A stretch of DNA of 64,000 bases from Prevotella sp. (GTDB taxonomy: Bacteria; Bacteroidota; Bacteroidia; Bacteroidales; Bacteroidaceae), in assembly GCA_024682415.1 (NCBI GenBank), contig JAIKZG010000025.1, forward strand, positions 1-64,000, in the 5' to 3' direction. The notes beneath the pieces are model-generated. The model was not told the DNA's origin, did not search any database, and saw only the letters and a list, made by a program, of their open reading frames with translations. Shown piece by piece: positions 46,004-55,846 of this stretch (position 1 is its first letter; each line of letters begins with the position of its first letter). The position numbers and the translations under genes were made by a program.

Positions 46004-47251
46004 ATGCAATACACCATAAACCCACCAAAAACTATTGATACGACTATAAAGTTGCCGGCATCGAAAAGCATAAGCAACAGAGTGCTGATAATCAACGCGC
46101 TTGCAGGCGGCAACATTATTCCACAAAATATTTCAGAATGTGACGACACCGACGTAACCCTTGCCGCACTGAAAAATATGCCTGAAGTAATCAACATAAA
46201 GGCAGCCGGCACGGCAATGCGTTTCCTAACGGCATACTTGGCTGCAACGCCGGGCAAGCACATAATAACAGGCACGGAGCGCATGAAGCGTCGCCCGATA
46301 GGACTGCTCGTAGACGCTCTGAGAATGCTTGGCGCAGACATTGAATATGTGGGCGAAGAGGGATTTCCGCCATTGAAGATAAAAGGAAAGACGCTTATGG
46401 GCGGCACAATCGACGTGAAAGGCAACATGAGCTCGCAGTTTATCTCGGCACTGCTGATGATAGCTCCTACAATGATAAACGGACTGGAGCTGAGAATGAC
46501 CTCGGAGATTATCTCACGCCCTTACATCGACCTCACTCTCTGGACAATGAGAGAATATGGAGCTGACGCAGACTGGACTTCGGGAAACACCATAATGGTG
46601 AAGCCGAAGATGTATAAACAGCGCGACTACCTGATAGAAAACGACTGGAGCGCAGCTTCTTATTGGTATGAAATTTTGGCTTTGAATGGCGACGCAGACT
46701 CAAAAGTGAACCTTGAAGGACTTATGGACGGCTCTAAACAGGGCGACTCCATGATACGCTATATATTCTCAATGCTTGGCGTGAAGACAAAATTTGAAAG
46801 CAAAGAGAAGGGCAAGCCTACAACGATAACGCTGTCGCGCAACATGCGAAAGCTGCCACGCATGGACTATGATTTCGTGAGCTCGCCCGACTTGGCACAG
46901 ACCGTGGTAACCTGCTGCTGCGCGATGAACGTGCCATTCAGATTTGAGGGTCTTTCCACATTGAAGATAAAGGAGACAGACAGAATTCTCGCCCTTGAAC
47001 AAGAGCTGAAGAAGCTGGGATTTGTGCTCCACGACATTGACGGCAAGGAAATGTATTGGGACGGCGAGAGATGTGAGGCCACAATGGAACCTATCGACAC
47101 CTACGAAGACCACCGCATGGCAATGGCATTCGCGCCTTTGGCGATAAAATATCCGGGACTGAAAATCAACGACCCTCAGGTGGTGAGCAAGTCGTACCCT
47201 AAATTCTGGGACGACCTGCGACAGGCTGGCTTTGAAATAACGGAAGAATAA
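46004..47251 (+). CDS. aroA: 3-phosphoshikimate 1-carboxyvinyltransferase (EPSP synthase)
   Basis: 415 residues, standard size. Motifs: LPASKSISNRVLIINALA (shikimate-phosphate binding loop), AGTAMRFLTAYLA (PEP-binding region), FISALLMIAP, LKIKETDRILALEQELKKLG and DHRMAMAFAPLA. The usual LPGSKS loop has Ala in place of Gly (LPASKS). Joins shikimate-3-phosphate and PEP in aromatic amino-acid synthesis, cytoplasmic. It opens a co-directional run that continues to the cyclophilin gene at 54507. Confidence 0.95.
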   Translation: MQYTINPPKTIDTTIKLPASKSISNRVLIINALAGGNIIPQNISECDDTDVTLAALKNMPEVINIKAAGTAMRFLTAYLAATPGKHIITGTERMKRRPIGLLVDALRMLGADIEYVGEEGFPPLKIKGKTLMGGTIDVKGNMSSQFISALLMIAPTMINGLELRMTSEIISRPYIDLTLWTMREYGADADWTSGNTIMVKPKMYKQRDYLIENDWSAASYWYEILALNGDADSKVNLEGLMDGSKQGDSMIRYIFSMLGVKTKFESKEKGKPTTITLSRNMRKLPRMDYDFVSSPDLAQTVVTCCCAMNVPFRFEGLSTLKIKETDRILALEQELKKLGFVLHDIDGKEMYWDGERCEATMEPIDTYEDHRMAMAFAPLAIKYPGLKINDPQVVSKSYPKFWDDLRQAGFEITEE

Positions 47252-47274
47252 TTTTATTTCAATTATAAAAAAAG

Positions 47275-47664
47275 ATGATATATCTTGTCGCGGCAATAAT
47301 AATATTGGGAATTATCGCAGCCACCGTAGGCTTCATTTCGCAGAAGAAATATGGCGAAACGCCCATAGTAAAGAGCGAGGGCGACTGCTCATCGTGCGAC
47401 GGAACAAGCGACAAATGCGAACAGGTGTGCATGATGGAAGCCTCAACGCGCGATATAGAATATTACGACGACGAGGAACTCGACAGATATAAAGGCAGAC
47501 AGGCTGACAGCTACACCGACGAAGAAGTGGAGGAATTTGCCGATGTGCTCTACACGCTGCGAAAAGGCGAAGCCGAAGGCTGGAACAGAAGCCTGATACT
47601 AAGAGGTATCAACATTCCCGACCGGCTGAAAGACGAGCTGATAATGATTATCGACGAAAAATAA
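47275..47664 (+). CDS. Small Cys-containing membrane protein, unknown function
   Basis: 129 residues. One membrane helix at the N-terminus (2-23), then a Cys cluster (DCSSCDGTSDKCEQVCMM: four cysteines within 15 residues), an acidic stretch and a short helical C-terminal domain (about 75-129). The Cys pattern could bind a metal or cluster. I know similar Bacteroidales proteins but no function. It lies 23 bases after aroA and 14 before the metal permease, so a link to metal handling is possible. Confidence 0.65.
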   Translation: MIYLVAAIIILGIIAATVGFISQKKYGETPIVKSEGDCSSCDGTSDKCEQVCMMEASTRDIEYYDDEELDRYKGRQADSYTDEEVEEFADVLYTLRKGEAEGWNRSLILRGINIPDRLKDELIMIIDEK

Positions 47665-47678
47665 AGAAGAACTACAAC

Positions 47679-48491
47679 ATGATGTCAATACTGGAATACA
47701 GCTTTTTTCAGAATGCGCTGCTCGGCAGTTTTCTCGCAAGCATCGTATGCGGAATAATAGGTACATATATCGTAACACGCCGATTGGTATTCATATCGGG
47801 CGGCATTACCCATGCCTCTTTCGGTGGCATAGGCATAGGCGTATTCGCTGGCATCAACCCTATTCTCTCTGCCATGGCATTTTCTGTGCTCAGCGCGTTT
47901 GGCATACAATGGATGTCGGAGAAAGGCAAGGTGAGGGAAGATTCCGCCATAGCCGTGTTCTGGACATTCGGCATGAGCATTGGCATAATATGCTGCTTTC
48001 TCACTCCGGGATTTATGCCCGATTTGCCATCATTCCTTTTCGGAAGCATATTGGCGATAAACGGCACCGACATACTTATACTCGCAATATTGACAGCCAT
48101 AGTGATACTCTTTTTCACGTTCTTCTATCATGAGATAATATCAGTAGCTTTCGACAGCAATTTCGCGCGCTCGCAGAAGTTGCCCGTAGCCCTAATAGAA
48201 TACACGATGATGGCTCTCATAGCCCTCACCATAGTTTCCACGCTCCGCATGGTGGGAATAGTGTTGGCGATAAGTCTGCTCACCATTCCACAGATGACGG
48301 CAAATATCTTCACCTACAATTTCAGAAGGATGGTATTCCTGAGTATTTTCATAGGATGGATAGACTGCCTTATAGGTCTTACCATGAGCTATCAGCTCAA
48401 TGTGCCGAGCGGAGCAAGCATTATCTTTTCAGGCATTGTGGTGTATGCCATGCTTAGAGCTGCAAAGGCATTGTGCGCCAAGGCGAAATAA
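47679..48491 (+). CDS. znuB: ZnuB-like metal ABC transporter permease
   Basis: 270 residues with about eight helices of the ABC-3 family. Landmarks: YIVTRRLVFISGGITHASFGGIGIGVF, GSILAINGTDILILAILT, and the C-terminal AISLLTIPQMTANIFTYNFRRM followed by GLTMSYQLNVPSGASIIFSGI. Imports zinc or manganese with an ATPase (ZnuC) and a binding protein (ZnuA), neither of which is in the window. Two adjacent ATGs (47679, 47682) are possible. The porW start lies 11 bases after its stop. Confidence 0.85.
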   Translation: MMSILEYSFFQNALLGSFLASIVCGIIGTYIVTRRLVFISGGITHASFGGIGIGVFAGINPILSAMAFSVLSAFGIQWMSEKGKVREDSAIAVFWTFGMSIGIICCFLTPGFMPDLPSFLFGSILAINGTDILILAILTAIVILFFTFFYHEIISVAFDSNFARSQKLPVALIEYTMMALIALTIVSTLRMVGIVLAISLLTIPQMTANIFTYNFRRMVFLSIFIGWIDCLIGLTMSYQLNVPSGASIIFSGIVVYAMLRAAKALCAKAK

Positions 48492-48502
48492 AAAGAAAGA
48501 GA

Positions 48503-51451
48503 ATGAACCGAAAATCCCATATATACGCCATGTTTCTTGCGGTGCTGCTGACGGCAATGTCGGCAGTGGGATGTTCTACGCAGAAAAACACGGCAAACGC
48601 ACGCTGGTGGCACGCCTTCAACACTCGCTACAACGTGTATTACAACGGTGCGCAGGCATATATCGACGGTTCATTGGAAAAAGAAAACGGCAACCAGGAC
48701 AATTTCACCGAAATGCTTCCGCTCTACACCGTAGGCAACAAAAAGAGCAAGGATTTGGGGCATGGCAATTTTGAGCGTGCCATAGAGAAATGCGAAAAGG
48801 CCATTCAGCTGCACAGCATAAAGAAACGCCCCGTATGGGATAAGAGCAGAAAGAAGACTGCTAAGGACAGAGAATGGCTTTCACGCAGAGAATACAACCC
48901 ATTTTTATGGAAAGCATGGCTACTGATGGGGCGTGCGCAATTTCATGAAGGCGACTTTGAAAACGCTGCTTCCACATTCGCTTACATGAGCCGACTTTAT
49001 AAGACTCAGCCTGCCATTTACGGACGTGCTCAGGCATGGCTCGCGAAATGCTTTGTGGAGCAAGACTGGCTATACGACGCGGAAGACGTAATACGCAACA
49101 TACAGCGCGACTCAATTCATTGGCGCGCGAAGAAAGAATGGGACTACACCTTTGCCGATTACTATATTCATTCGGGAGATTACGGCAAAGCCATACCCTA
49201 CTTGAAAAAGGTGATAAGCCACGAAATGCGACGCAAGCAGAAAGCCCGCGAGTGGTATCTCTTAGGGCAGATATATAAAGAGATGAACATGAAAGCGGAA
49301 GCATATAAGGCTTTCAAGCATGTGGTTCACTTGAATCCGCCTTATTCGCTTGAGTTCAACGCCCGCATTTCAATGACCGAAGTGATGAAAGCAGGCAGCA
49401 GAAATCAGATTATCAGGCGACTGAAACGCATGGCGGCATCAGACAATAACGCAGAATATCTCGACCAAGTGTACTACGCGATAGGCAACACATATCTTGC
49501 CGACCGCGACACTACAAATGCCATTCTCGCCTATGAAAAAGGCAACAGCAAATCCACGCGCTCAGGAATAGAGAAAGGCGTATTGCTATTGAAACTTGGC
49601 GACCTATATTGGCAAATAGAACGTTATGCCGACGCAAAACGTTGCTATGGTGAAGCCATAGGTTTGCTCGACAAGGAACGCAAGGACTATGAACAGCTGG
49701 ATATGCGCTCAAAAGTGCTCGACGAGCTTGTGCCACACACCGAAGCAGTGCATCTGCAAGATTCTCTGCAAAGCCTTGCCACGATGAGCGAGAAAGACCG
49801 CAACAACGCCATCGACAAAGTGATAAAGGCTCTGAAAGACAAAGAGAAAGCCGAAGCTGCCGACGCTCCTAATAACGACTTCGGCAACGACATGAGCGAC
49901 AACAATTTCGCAAAAAACACCATCCCTAACGACACAAAACCTAAGATGCAGAACGGCGACGGAGGGGCGTGGTATTTCTATAATCCTATAGCTGTGAGCC
50001 AAGGCAAGGCTGCATTCCAAAGACAATGGGGAAAGCGCGCCAACGAAGACAACTGGCAACGCTCCAACCGCACTGTCGTGGAACTATCATCAGCTGCAAC
50101 GCCACAACAGGAAGAAGCAGCGCAGCCTGCCGACAGCATACCGGAAAAGACTGCCATAAGCAACAATGAAAAAACAGACAGCGTGGCAAGCGACCCTCAT
50201 ACACGCGAATATTACCTTGCGCAGATACCTTTCACGGAAGAACAGATAAAGGCAAGCAACAAGATAATAGCAGACGGACTATACAACTCAGGAGTGATAT
50301 TCAAGGATAAACTTGGCAATCTCCCTCTCAGCGAAAAGGCTCTGCGCCGACTTACCGACCAATACGCTGACTATGAGCACATGGACAATGCCTATTATCA
50401 TCTGTTTCTGCTCTATTCTCTCAAAGGCGACCACGCCACGGCTGCCACATATATAGATAAGCTGAAAGCTGATTATCCAGAAAGCAAATGGACGGCAATA
50501 CTCACCGACCCTTATTTCGAGGAGAACGCGAAATTCGGCGTGCAGATAGAAGACTCGCTCTATGCCTCAACCTATGACGCATTCCGTAATGACAGGCTAA
50601 AAGAGGTGGCAGAAAACGTACGCATATCAGAAACTCGCTTCCCACTGGGAGCTAACAGAGATAAGTTTATCTTCATAGGCGGTCTCGGCAAGCTCAACGA
50701 CGGCAACGCCAATGGTTGCCTAAAGGATATGCAGACGGTGGTAAGCAAATATCCGGAGAGCAGCGTAAGTCCTATTGCCGGAATGATAATCAACGGCGTG
50801 AAAGCTGGCAGACGACTTCACGGCGGCAACTTCAACATTGACAACATCTTGGCGCAGCGTTCTTATGTGCTCAACGACAGCGACACACAGGCTGCGAAGC
50901 AATTCTCTGCCGAAAGAAACGCTGATTTCGTTTATCTCATGGCTTATCCTGCCGACTCGGTAAATGAGAACAAGCTATTATATGAATGGGCGAAATACAA
51001 CTTCACCAACTATCTGGTGAGAAGCTTTGATATAGACATCATTGACGAAGGCGCACTCCATAGAATGCAGATAGGAGGATTCCGCAACTACGATGAAGTT
51101 CTGCAATATGCGCGAGAGCTGAACAAGCACTCTAAAATTGCCAATCTTCTTGGCGGTAAAGGCAGAACACTGATTATCAGCACGGAGAATTTAGCTCTGC
51201 TCGGAATAAGCCACAGCTACGACGACTACGACAAATTCTATGCCAAGCATTTCGCTCCTCTGAAAGTTTCAAGCTTACGCCTACTTGACCAGCCTACGGA
51301 AATAGTAGTGAAAGATTTCGACGAAACGGAAACGCAATCTCCGAACGACAGCAAGACAGACGCGGAAGGTGGCGTATATGTAGTGCCGACGTCTCCGAAG
51401 CAAAAGAGTTTCGACCTCGAAGACGAATATTACGATCTCGAAGGTTTCTAA
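48503..51451 (+). CDS. porW: PorW/SprE-like TPR lipoprotein of the type IX secretion system
   Basis: 982 residues from ATG 48503, which gives a proper lipoprotein signal ending at Cys24 (SAVGCSTQK); an upstream in-frame ATG would overlap the permease stop. The mature start ARWWHAFNTRYNVYYNG is typical of PorW/SprE proteins. TPR-like repeats cover about 70-430 and again 580-800 (e.g. FLWKAWLLMGRAQFHEGDFENAASTF), with a Ser/Asn/Ala-rich middle. PorW is required for T9SS assembly in Porphyromonas and links to PorN. Its neighbour porX strengthens the call. Confidence 0.85.
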   Translation: MNRKSHIYAMFLAVLLTAMSAVGCSTQKNTANARWWHAFNTRYNVYYNGAQAYIDGSLEKENGNQDNFTEMLPLYTVGNKKSKDLGHGNFERAIEKCEKAIQLHSIKKRPVWDKSRKKTAKDREWLSRREYNPFLWKAWLLMGRAQFHEGDFENAASTFAYMSRLYKTQPAIYGRAQAWLAKCFVEQDWLYDAEDVIRNIQRDSIHWRAKKEWDYTFADYYIHSGDYGKAIPYLKKVISHEMRRKQKAREWYLLGQIYKEMNMKAEAYKAFKHVVHLNPPYSLEFNARISMTEVMKAGSRNQIIRRLKRMAASDNNAEYLDQVYYAIGNTYLADRDTTNAILAYEKGNSKSTRSGIEKGVLLLKLGDLYWQIERYADAKRCYGEAIGLLDKERKDYEQLDMRSKVLDELVPHTEAVHLQDSLQSLATMSEKDRNNAIDKVIKALKDKEKAEAADAPNNDFGNDMSDNNFAKNTIPNDTKPKMQNGDGGAWYFYNPIAVSQGKAAFQRQWGKRANEDNWQRSNRTVVELSSAATPQQEEAAQPADSIPEKTAISNNEKTDSVASDPHTREYYLAQIPFTEEQIKASNKIIADGLYNSGVIFKDKLGNLPLSEKALRRLTDQYADYEHMDNAYYHLFLLYSLKGDHATAATYIDKLKADYPESKWTAILTDPYFEENAKFGVQIEDSLYASTYDAFRNDRLKEVAENVRISETRFPLGANRDKFIFIGGLGKLNDGNANGCLKDMQTVVSKYPESSVSPIAGMIINGVKAGRRLHGGNFNIDNILAQRSYVLNDSDTQAAKQFSAERNADFVYLMAYPADSVNENKLLYEWAKYNFTNYLVRSFDIDIIDEGALHRMQIGGFRNYDEVLQYARELNKHSKIANLLGGKGRTLIISTENLALLGISHSYDDYDKFYAKHFAPLKVSSLRLLDQPTEIVVKDFDETETQSPNDSKTDAEGGVYVVPTSPKQKSFDLEDEYYDLEGF

Positions 51452-51514
51452 AAAAGAGAGCGCTACACAAATACACGATAACAGATAATATAACTTTTAC
51501 ACAAAGGATTATAT

Positions 51515-53077
51515 ATGAGCAACGGATATTTACTATGGGTAGACGACGAAATAGACTTACTCAAAGCCCACATCATTTTCTTGCAGAAGAAAGGCTATGA
51601 AGTGGTGACGGTGAGCAATGGCGCTGATGCTATCGACGAATGTCGCCGCCACACATTCGACCTTGTGCTTCTCGACGAGATGATGCCCGGACTAAGCGGT
51701 CTGGAGACATTGCAGCAGATAAAGGAAGTAAGCCCAGCCACGCCCGTTGTAATGGTGACAAAGAGCGAGGAAGAAGACATCATGGATCAGGCTGTTGGCT
51801 CTAAAATAGCCGACTATCTAATAAAGCCGGTCAATCCTCATCAGATTCTATTGTCGCTGAAGAAGAATATCCATCGCAAGGAGCTTGTCACGGAAACTGT
51901 GCAGACAAGCTATCAGCAAAGTTTTCAGGACATTGCCATGCAGATTTCCGACTGCAAAACATTTGATGACTGGACTGCGCTCTATAAACGCCTTGTGCAT
52001 TGGGAGCTTGAATTAAGCGCCACCGACAGCAGCATGACCGAAATGCTACAGATGCAGAAAGAGGAAGCCGACTCACAGTTCGCGAGATATGTGCGCGGTA
52101 ATTACATGGAGTGGATATCAGCGTCAAAAGAAGAACGCCCCATGGTAATGAGCCACGACGTTTTCAAAAAGAAACTGTTTCCAATGCTCGACGCTGGCGA
52201 GAAAGTATTCCTAATAGTAATAGACAATTTCCGTTACGACCAATGGCGCACCGTGGCAGGCGAGATAGGCGATATGTTTGACATTGACGAACAGCTTTAT
52301 ATGAGCATTCTTCCCACCGCCACGCAATATGCGCGCAACGCCATTTTCTCTGGTCTTCTGCCCAACGACATAGAAAAGATGTTCCCGGAACTATGGGTAG
52401 ACGAAGACGAGGAAGAGGGCAAGAACCTTAACGAAGAACCGCTCATAGCCACCCAGATAGAACGCTACCGCCGACACGACAAGTTTTCTTACACCAAGAT
52501 AAACGACTCCGCGGCAGGCGACAAATTCATGGAGCATTTCAGCGACCTGGAGCACAACAATCTGAATGTGCTTGTGGTGAATTTCATTGATATGCTTTCC
52601 CACGCGCGCACGGAATCGAAGATGATACGCGAACTTGCCAACAACGAGAACGCATATCGCAGCATCACTCTCTCATGGTTTCGCCACTCCATGATGACGG
52701 AACTGTTTAGCCTTCTGTCGCGCAGCGATTACAAAGTAGTGATAACCACCGACCATGGCAGCATACGCGTGCAGAAGCCGGTAAAGATTATAGGCGACAG
52801 AAACACCAACACCAATCTGCGCTATAAGCTCGGCAAGAATCTGAACTACAACTCAAAAGACGTGTTTGCCATAAAAGAGCCGCGCAAAGCGTTTCTGCCG
52901 TCGCCAAACATAAGCACAAGCTATGTATTCGCCACGGGCGACACATTCTTTGCTTATCCCAACAACTACAACTACTATGTGTCTTACTATAAAGACACAT
53001 TCCAGCATGGTGGCATTTCCATGGAAGAAATGCTAATACCAATAGTAACGCTCACCCCACGAAAAAGAAAACAATAA
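51515..53077 (+). CDS. porX: PorX, response regulator with PglZ domain (T9SS)
   Basis: 520 residues: receiver domain 1-125 with acidic pocket Asp10/Asp11, phospho-acceptor Asp54 (VLLDEMMPG) and Lys in YLIKPVNP; a helical linker; then a PglZ alkaline-phosphatase-like domain (about 225-515) with VIDNFRYDQW, HARTESK and TTDHGS providing metal-site residues. PorX with PorY and SigP controls T9SS gene expression and the PglZ domain is a phosphodiesterase acting on oligonucleotides in studied homologues. Located 63 bases after porW and 23 before tsaE. Confidence 0.93.
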   Translation: MSNGYLLWVDDEIDLLKAHIIFLQKKGYEVVTVSNGADAIDECRRHTFDLVLLDEMMPGLSGLETLQQIKEVSPATPVVMVTKSEEEDIMDQAVGSKIADYLIKPVNPHQILLSLKKNIHRKELVTETVQTSYQQSFQDIAMQISDCKTFDDWTALYKRLVHWELELSATDSSMTEMLQMQKEEADSQFARYVRGNYMEWISASKEERPMVMSHDVFKKKLFPMLDAGEKVFLIVIDNFRYDQWRTVAGEIGDMFDIDEQLYMSILPTATQYARNAIFSGLLPNDIEKMFPELWVDEDEEEGKNLNEEPLIATQIERYRRHDKFSYTKINDSAAGDKFMEHFSDLEHNNLNVLVVNFIDMLSHARTESKMIRELANNENAYRSITLSWFRHSMMTELFSLLSRSDYKVVITTDHGSIRVQKPVKIIGDRNTNTNLRYKLGKNLNYNSKDVFAIKEPRKAFLPSPNISTSYVFATGDTFFAYPNNYNYYVSYYKDTFQHGGISMEEMLIPIVTLTPRKRKQ

Positions 53078-53100
53078 TAAAACAATAAAAATATAAAGAT

Positions 53101-53511
53101 ATGGAAATCAAAATAGAATCACTTGAGAAAATCCGCGAGGCTGCACGCCAGTTTATCGACAACATGGGCGACGCCAATGTGTTTGCGCTCTATGGCAAGA
53201 TGGGCGCCGGCAAGACCACATTCATCAAAGCCATCTGTGAGGAACTCGGAGTGGAAGACACTGTTAACTCCCCTACCTTTGCCATAGTAAATGAATATAC
53301 GGCAGGCAATGGCGACCCTGTTTATCATTTCGATTTCTATCGCATCAAGAAGCTTGAAGAAGTCTACGACATGGGTTATGAGGAATATTTCGACAGCGGC
53401 AACATCTGCCTTATAGAATGGCCGGAACTCATTGACGAGCTTTTACCCGACGACGTGGTAAAAATAAATATCACCATAAATGACGACGACACTCGCACCG
53501 TTTCATTCTAA
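53101..53511 (+). CDS. tsaE: tRNA threonylcarbamoyladenosine biosynthesis ATPase
   Basis: 136 residues, full length. P-loop FALYGKMGAGKTTFIKAICEELG, then VNSPTFAIVNEY and YHFDFYRIKKLEEVYDMGYEEYF and NICLIEWPEL, all signature TsaE blocks. Works with TsaB and TsaD in making t6A37 in tRNAs that read ANN codons. Close linkage of porX and tsaE is common in Bacteroidetes. Confidence 0.95.
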   Translation: MEIKIESLEKIREAARQFIDNMGDANVFALYGKMGAGKTTFIKAICEELGVEDTVNSPTFAIVNEYTAGNGDPVYHFDFYRIKKLEEVYDMGYEEYFDSGNICLIEWPELIDELLPDDVVKINITINDDDTRTVSF

Positions 53512-53523
53512 CGCATCATTTAT

Positions 53524-54507
53524 ATGAAGAAGTCAGCATTGCTTTCCTTTGCGTTTCTGCTCCTTTCTGCCGTATATGCCAATGCTCAGAGCAGAGTGCG
53601 CTTTCACACCACGATGGGCGACATCACCGTAAAGCTATACGACGAAACGCCACGCCATCGTGACAACTTCCTGAAGCTCGTAAAAGACAGCACATATAAC
53701 GGTCTGCTTTTCCATCGCACAATCAGCAGATTTATGATTCAGGCCGGCGACCCTAACTCGCGCAACGCAAAGCCAGGACAGCTTCTTGGCGACGGCGACT
53801 TGGGATATACCGTAGAAGCTGAGATACGCTATCCTCAACTATTCCATAAGCGTGGCGCGCTATGTGCCGCGCGTGAGGACGGCAACCCTAATTCTTCCGC
53901 CAGCCAGTTTTACATCGTAACAGGCGCGCAATACACCGAGAATATGCTCACCCGTGCTCAGCAGCGTATGGACGAATACACAGGCGGCAAATACAAAATG
54001 CCTTCTGAGGTTGCCGATGTATATCGCAAAGTGGGCGGTGCTGCCCATCTTGACGGCTCTTACACTGTGTTCGGCGAAGTAGTCATGGGCATGGATGTAG
54101 CCGACGAAATAAGTAATGTAGAGGTGGATGCCAACGCTCGTCCGCTGAAAGACATCCGCATTCTTAGCACAACCATTTACGACGGCAGCAATCTTCGCAA
54201 TATGAATATCGATGAATTTGAATCTTACATAGCAAACAGTGATGTGCAGCTCGTAGATGTGCGCACGGCAGAGGAATATGCCAATGCCCATCTCGTAGGC
54301 GCGATAAACATCGACATGAAGCAAGCCGATTTCATGCAGAAAGCCTCTACCCTACTGGATAAGAATCGCCCTGTAGCTGTATATTGTCGCAGCGGTAAGC
54401 GCAGCTCCATCTCAGCGGAATGGCTCACCGAAGCCGGCTATCGTGTCGCCAACATGCAAGGTGGCTTCCTCGCATGGAAAGAGGCTGGAAAGAAAACACA
54501 GTTGTAA
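53524..54507 (+). CDS. Secreted cyclophilin-type peptidyl-prolyl isomerase fused to rhodanese domain
   Basis: 327 residues: signal peptide (to about 21, NAQSRVRF), cyclophilin domain about 23-220 (FHTTMGDITVKLYDETPRHRDNFLKLV, GLLFHRTISRFMIQAGDP, SASQFYIVTG, HLDGSYTVFGEVVMGMDV), then a rhodanese domain about 228-325 with the active-site Cys in VAVYCRSGKRSSISAE. A periplasmic foldase joined to a sulphurtransferase-like module. The CxxGxRS loop is intact, so the rhodanese part could be catalytic. Last gene of the aroA-to-tsaE run, followed by a strong terminator. Confidence 0.9.
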   Translation: MKKSALLSFAFLLLSAVYANAQSRVRFHTTMGDITVKLYDETPRHRDNFLKLVKDSTYNGLLFHRTISRFMIQAGDPNSRNAKPGQLLGDGDLGYTVEAEIRYPQLFHKRGALCAAREDGNPNSSASQFYIVTGAQYTENMLTRAQQRMDEYTGGKYKMPSEVADVYRKVGGAAHLDGSYTVFGEVVMGMDVADEISNVEVDANARPLKDIRILSTTIYDGSNLRNMNIDEFESYIANSDVQLVDVRTAEEYANAHLVGAINIDMKQADFMQKASTLLDKNRPVAVYCRSGKRSSISAEWLTEAGYRVANMQGGFLAWKEAGKKTQL

Positions 54508-54512
54508 AAAAA

Positions 54513-54547
54513 ATGATGGGAAGCAACTTATCACTGCTTCCCATCAT
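54513..54547. terminator. Bidirectional terminator between cyclophilin and lipocalin genes
   Basis: 13-base perfect arms ATGATGGGAAGCA / TGCTTCCCATCAT with a 9-base loop; A-tract before, TATATCTTATA after. Sits between two convergent genes. Confidence 0.85.
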
Positions 54548-54561
54548 TATATCTTATAATA

Positions 54562-55065
54562 TTACTGTTTTACCCAAATCAAGTTATCCGTGTTATAGTG
54601 GCGACGCTTTGCCTCATTAAGAATCTTTGCCTTCACCTCGGCAGAAATCTGTGGCGTGCGAGAAAGAATCCAAAGATAGTCATCGCTGCCACTGCCTACA
54701 AGCGACCACTGATAGGCGCTATCAAGCAAAAGCACTCGATAATCACCATAGAAAGGCCCGAAGAATGACACACGGAGCAATGCCGGAGTATCAGTAAGTT
54801 TAGCCTTTCCTTTGGCGGTCTTAGGTTTTCCGTCTTTTATGCCTGAGTTCAACACAGCTATTGTGCCATCTTCCTGCATAGAATAATTCGCCCGAGTCTG
54901 CTCCATGCCACGCTCAAAACGATGGTCAAAGCGAGCTATCTCATACCAATCGCCTAAATAACGATTCAATTCAATACTCTCTATCGGAGTATTATCAACG
55001 GTTAAAGTTTCCGTGCAGCCTGCAAGCATCCCAAGCATAAACAAAATACAAATTCTAATCTTCAT
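54562..55065 (-). CDS. Lipocalin-family outer-membrane lipoprotein (Blc-like)
   Basis: 167 residues with lipobox Cys17 (MLAGCTETL). Lipocalin landmarks: NRYLGDWYEIARFDHRFERGMEQTRANYS (the GxW motif), GKAKLTDTPALLRVSFFGPFYGDYRVLLLDSAYQWSLVGS and the C-terminal LWILSRTP. Blc-type lipocalins bind fatty acids or lysophospholipids at the outer membrane. Single-gene transcript; a -7 box (minus-strand TATATTTG, 55101-55094) lies 29 bases upstream. Confidence 0.92.
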   Translation of the reverse strand: MKIRICILFMLGMLAGCTETLTVDNTPIESIELNRYLGDWYEIARFDHRFERGMEQTRANYSMQEDGTIAVLNSGIKDGKPKTAKGKAKLTDTPALLRVSFFGPFYGDYRVLLLDSAYQWSLVGSGSDDYLWILSRTPQISAEVKAKILNEAKRRHYNTDNLIWVKQ

Positions 55066-55153
55066 AAATAACGATTGTTTAAATTACTAATCGCAAATAT
55101 AATAAAAAAAAGAATATGTAAGTATACCTTCCACCACTAAAAGCCTACGTTTT

Positions 55154-55846
55154 TTATATAAACAGCGAGAAGAGTGAGGCAACGAAAACGGTAATGATAC
55201 CACACACCACGATGGAGAGTCCGCTCATAGCGCCTTCCACTGCTCCCATCTCCATTGCTTTTGCCGTGCCTATGGCATGTGACGCGCTGCCTATAGCGAT
55301 ACCTTTGGCAATAGGCTCTTCTATTCCGAATTTGCGCAGCACTTTCTCGGCAAAGATATTGCCAAGAATACCTGTGAGCACAATAACGACGACTGTAACG
55401 GAAACATATCCGCCCAACTCCTCAGAAACGCCCATACCGATAGCGGTGGTGATAGACTTTGGAAGAAAGGTTACATAAGAGGCGTGGTCGAAACGGAACA
55501 GCAACGACAGCAGCAATATTGTCAAAGCCGAGGAGAATACTCCCGAAACGATGCCAGCCACGACGGCGCGATAGTTTTTCTTGAGCAATTCCACCTGCTG
55601 ATACAATGGCACTGCTAAGCATATAGTAGCAGGAGTAAGCATATAGCTCACGATGTTTGCCCCTGCGCTATATGAAGCATAACTTATGCCGCTTATCATC
55701 AGGAAGGCTATCACGAGCACAATAGAAACGAGCAGCGGATTGAGCAGAGTCCAACCCGTTTTCTTGTTAAGCCATATTCCTATGGCATAGCTGCCGAGAG
55801 TCACCAACACGCCAAGATAGACGGCGCTTTGCAGAAATTCTGTCAT
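55154..55846 (-). CDS. lrgB: LrgB/CidB-family membrane protein
   Basis: 230 residues with six to seven helices of the LrgB family: TPATICLAVPLYQQVELLKKN, FLPKSITTAIGMGVSEELGG and IGSASHAIGTAKAMEMGAVEGAMSGLSIVVCG. It overlaps the lrgA stop by four bases. LrgAB/CidAB proteins are holin-like or act in pyruvate and metabolite transport depending on organism. Confidence 0.9.
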   Translation of the reverse strand: MTEFLQSAVYLGVLVTLGSYAIGIWLNKKTGWTLLNPLLVSIVLVIAFLMISGISYASYSAGANIVSYMLTPATICLAVPLYQQVELLKKNYRAVVAGIVSGVFSSALTILLLSLLFRFDHASYVTFLPKSITTAIGMGVSEELGGYVSVTVVVIVLTGILGNIFAEKVLRKFGIEEPIAKGIAIGSASHAIGTAKAMEMGAVEGAMSGLSIVVCGIITVFVASLFSLFI

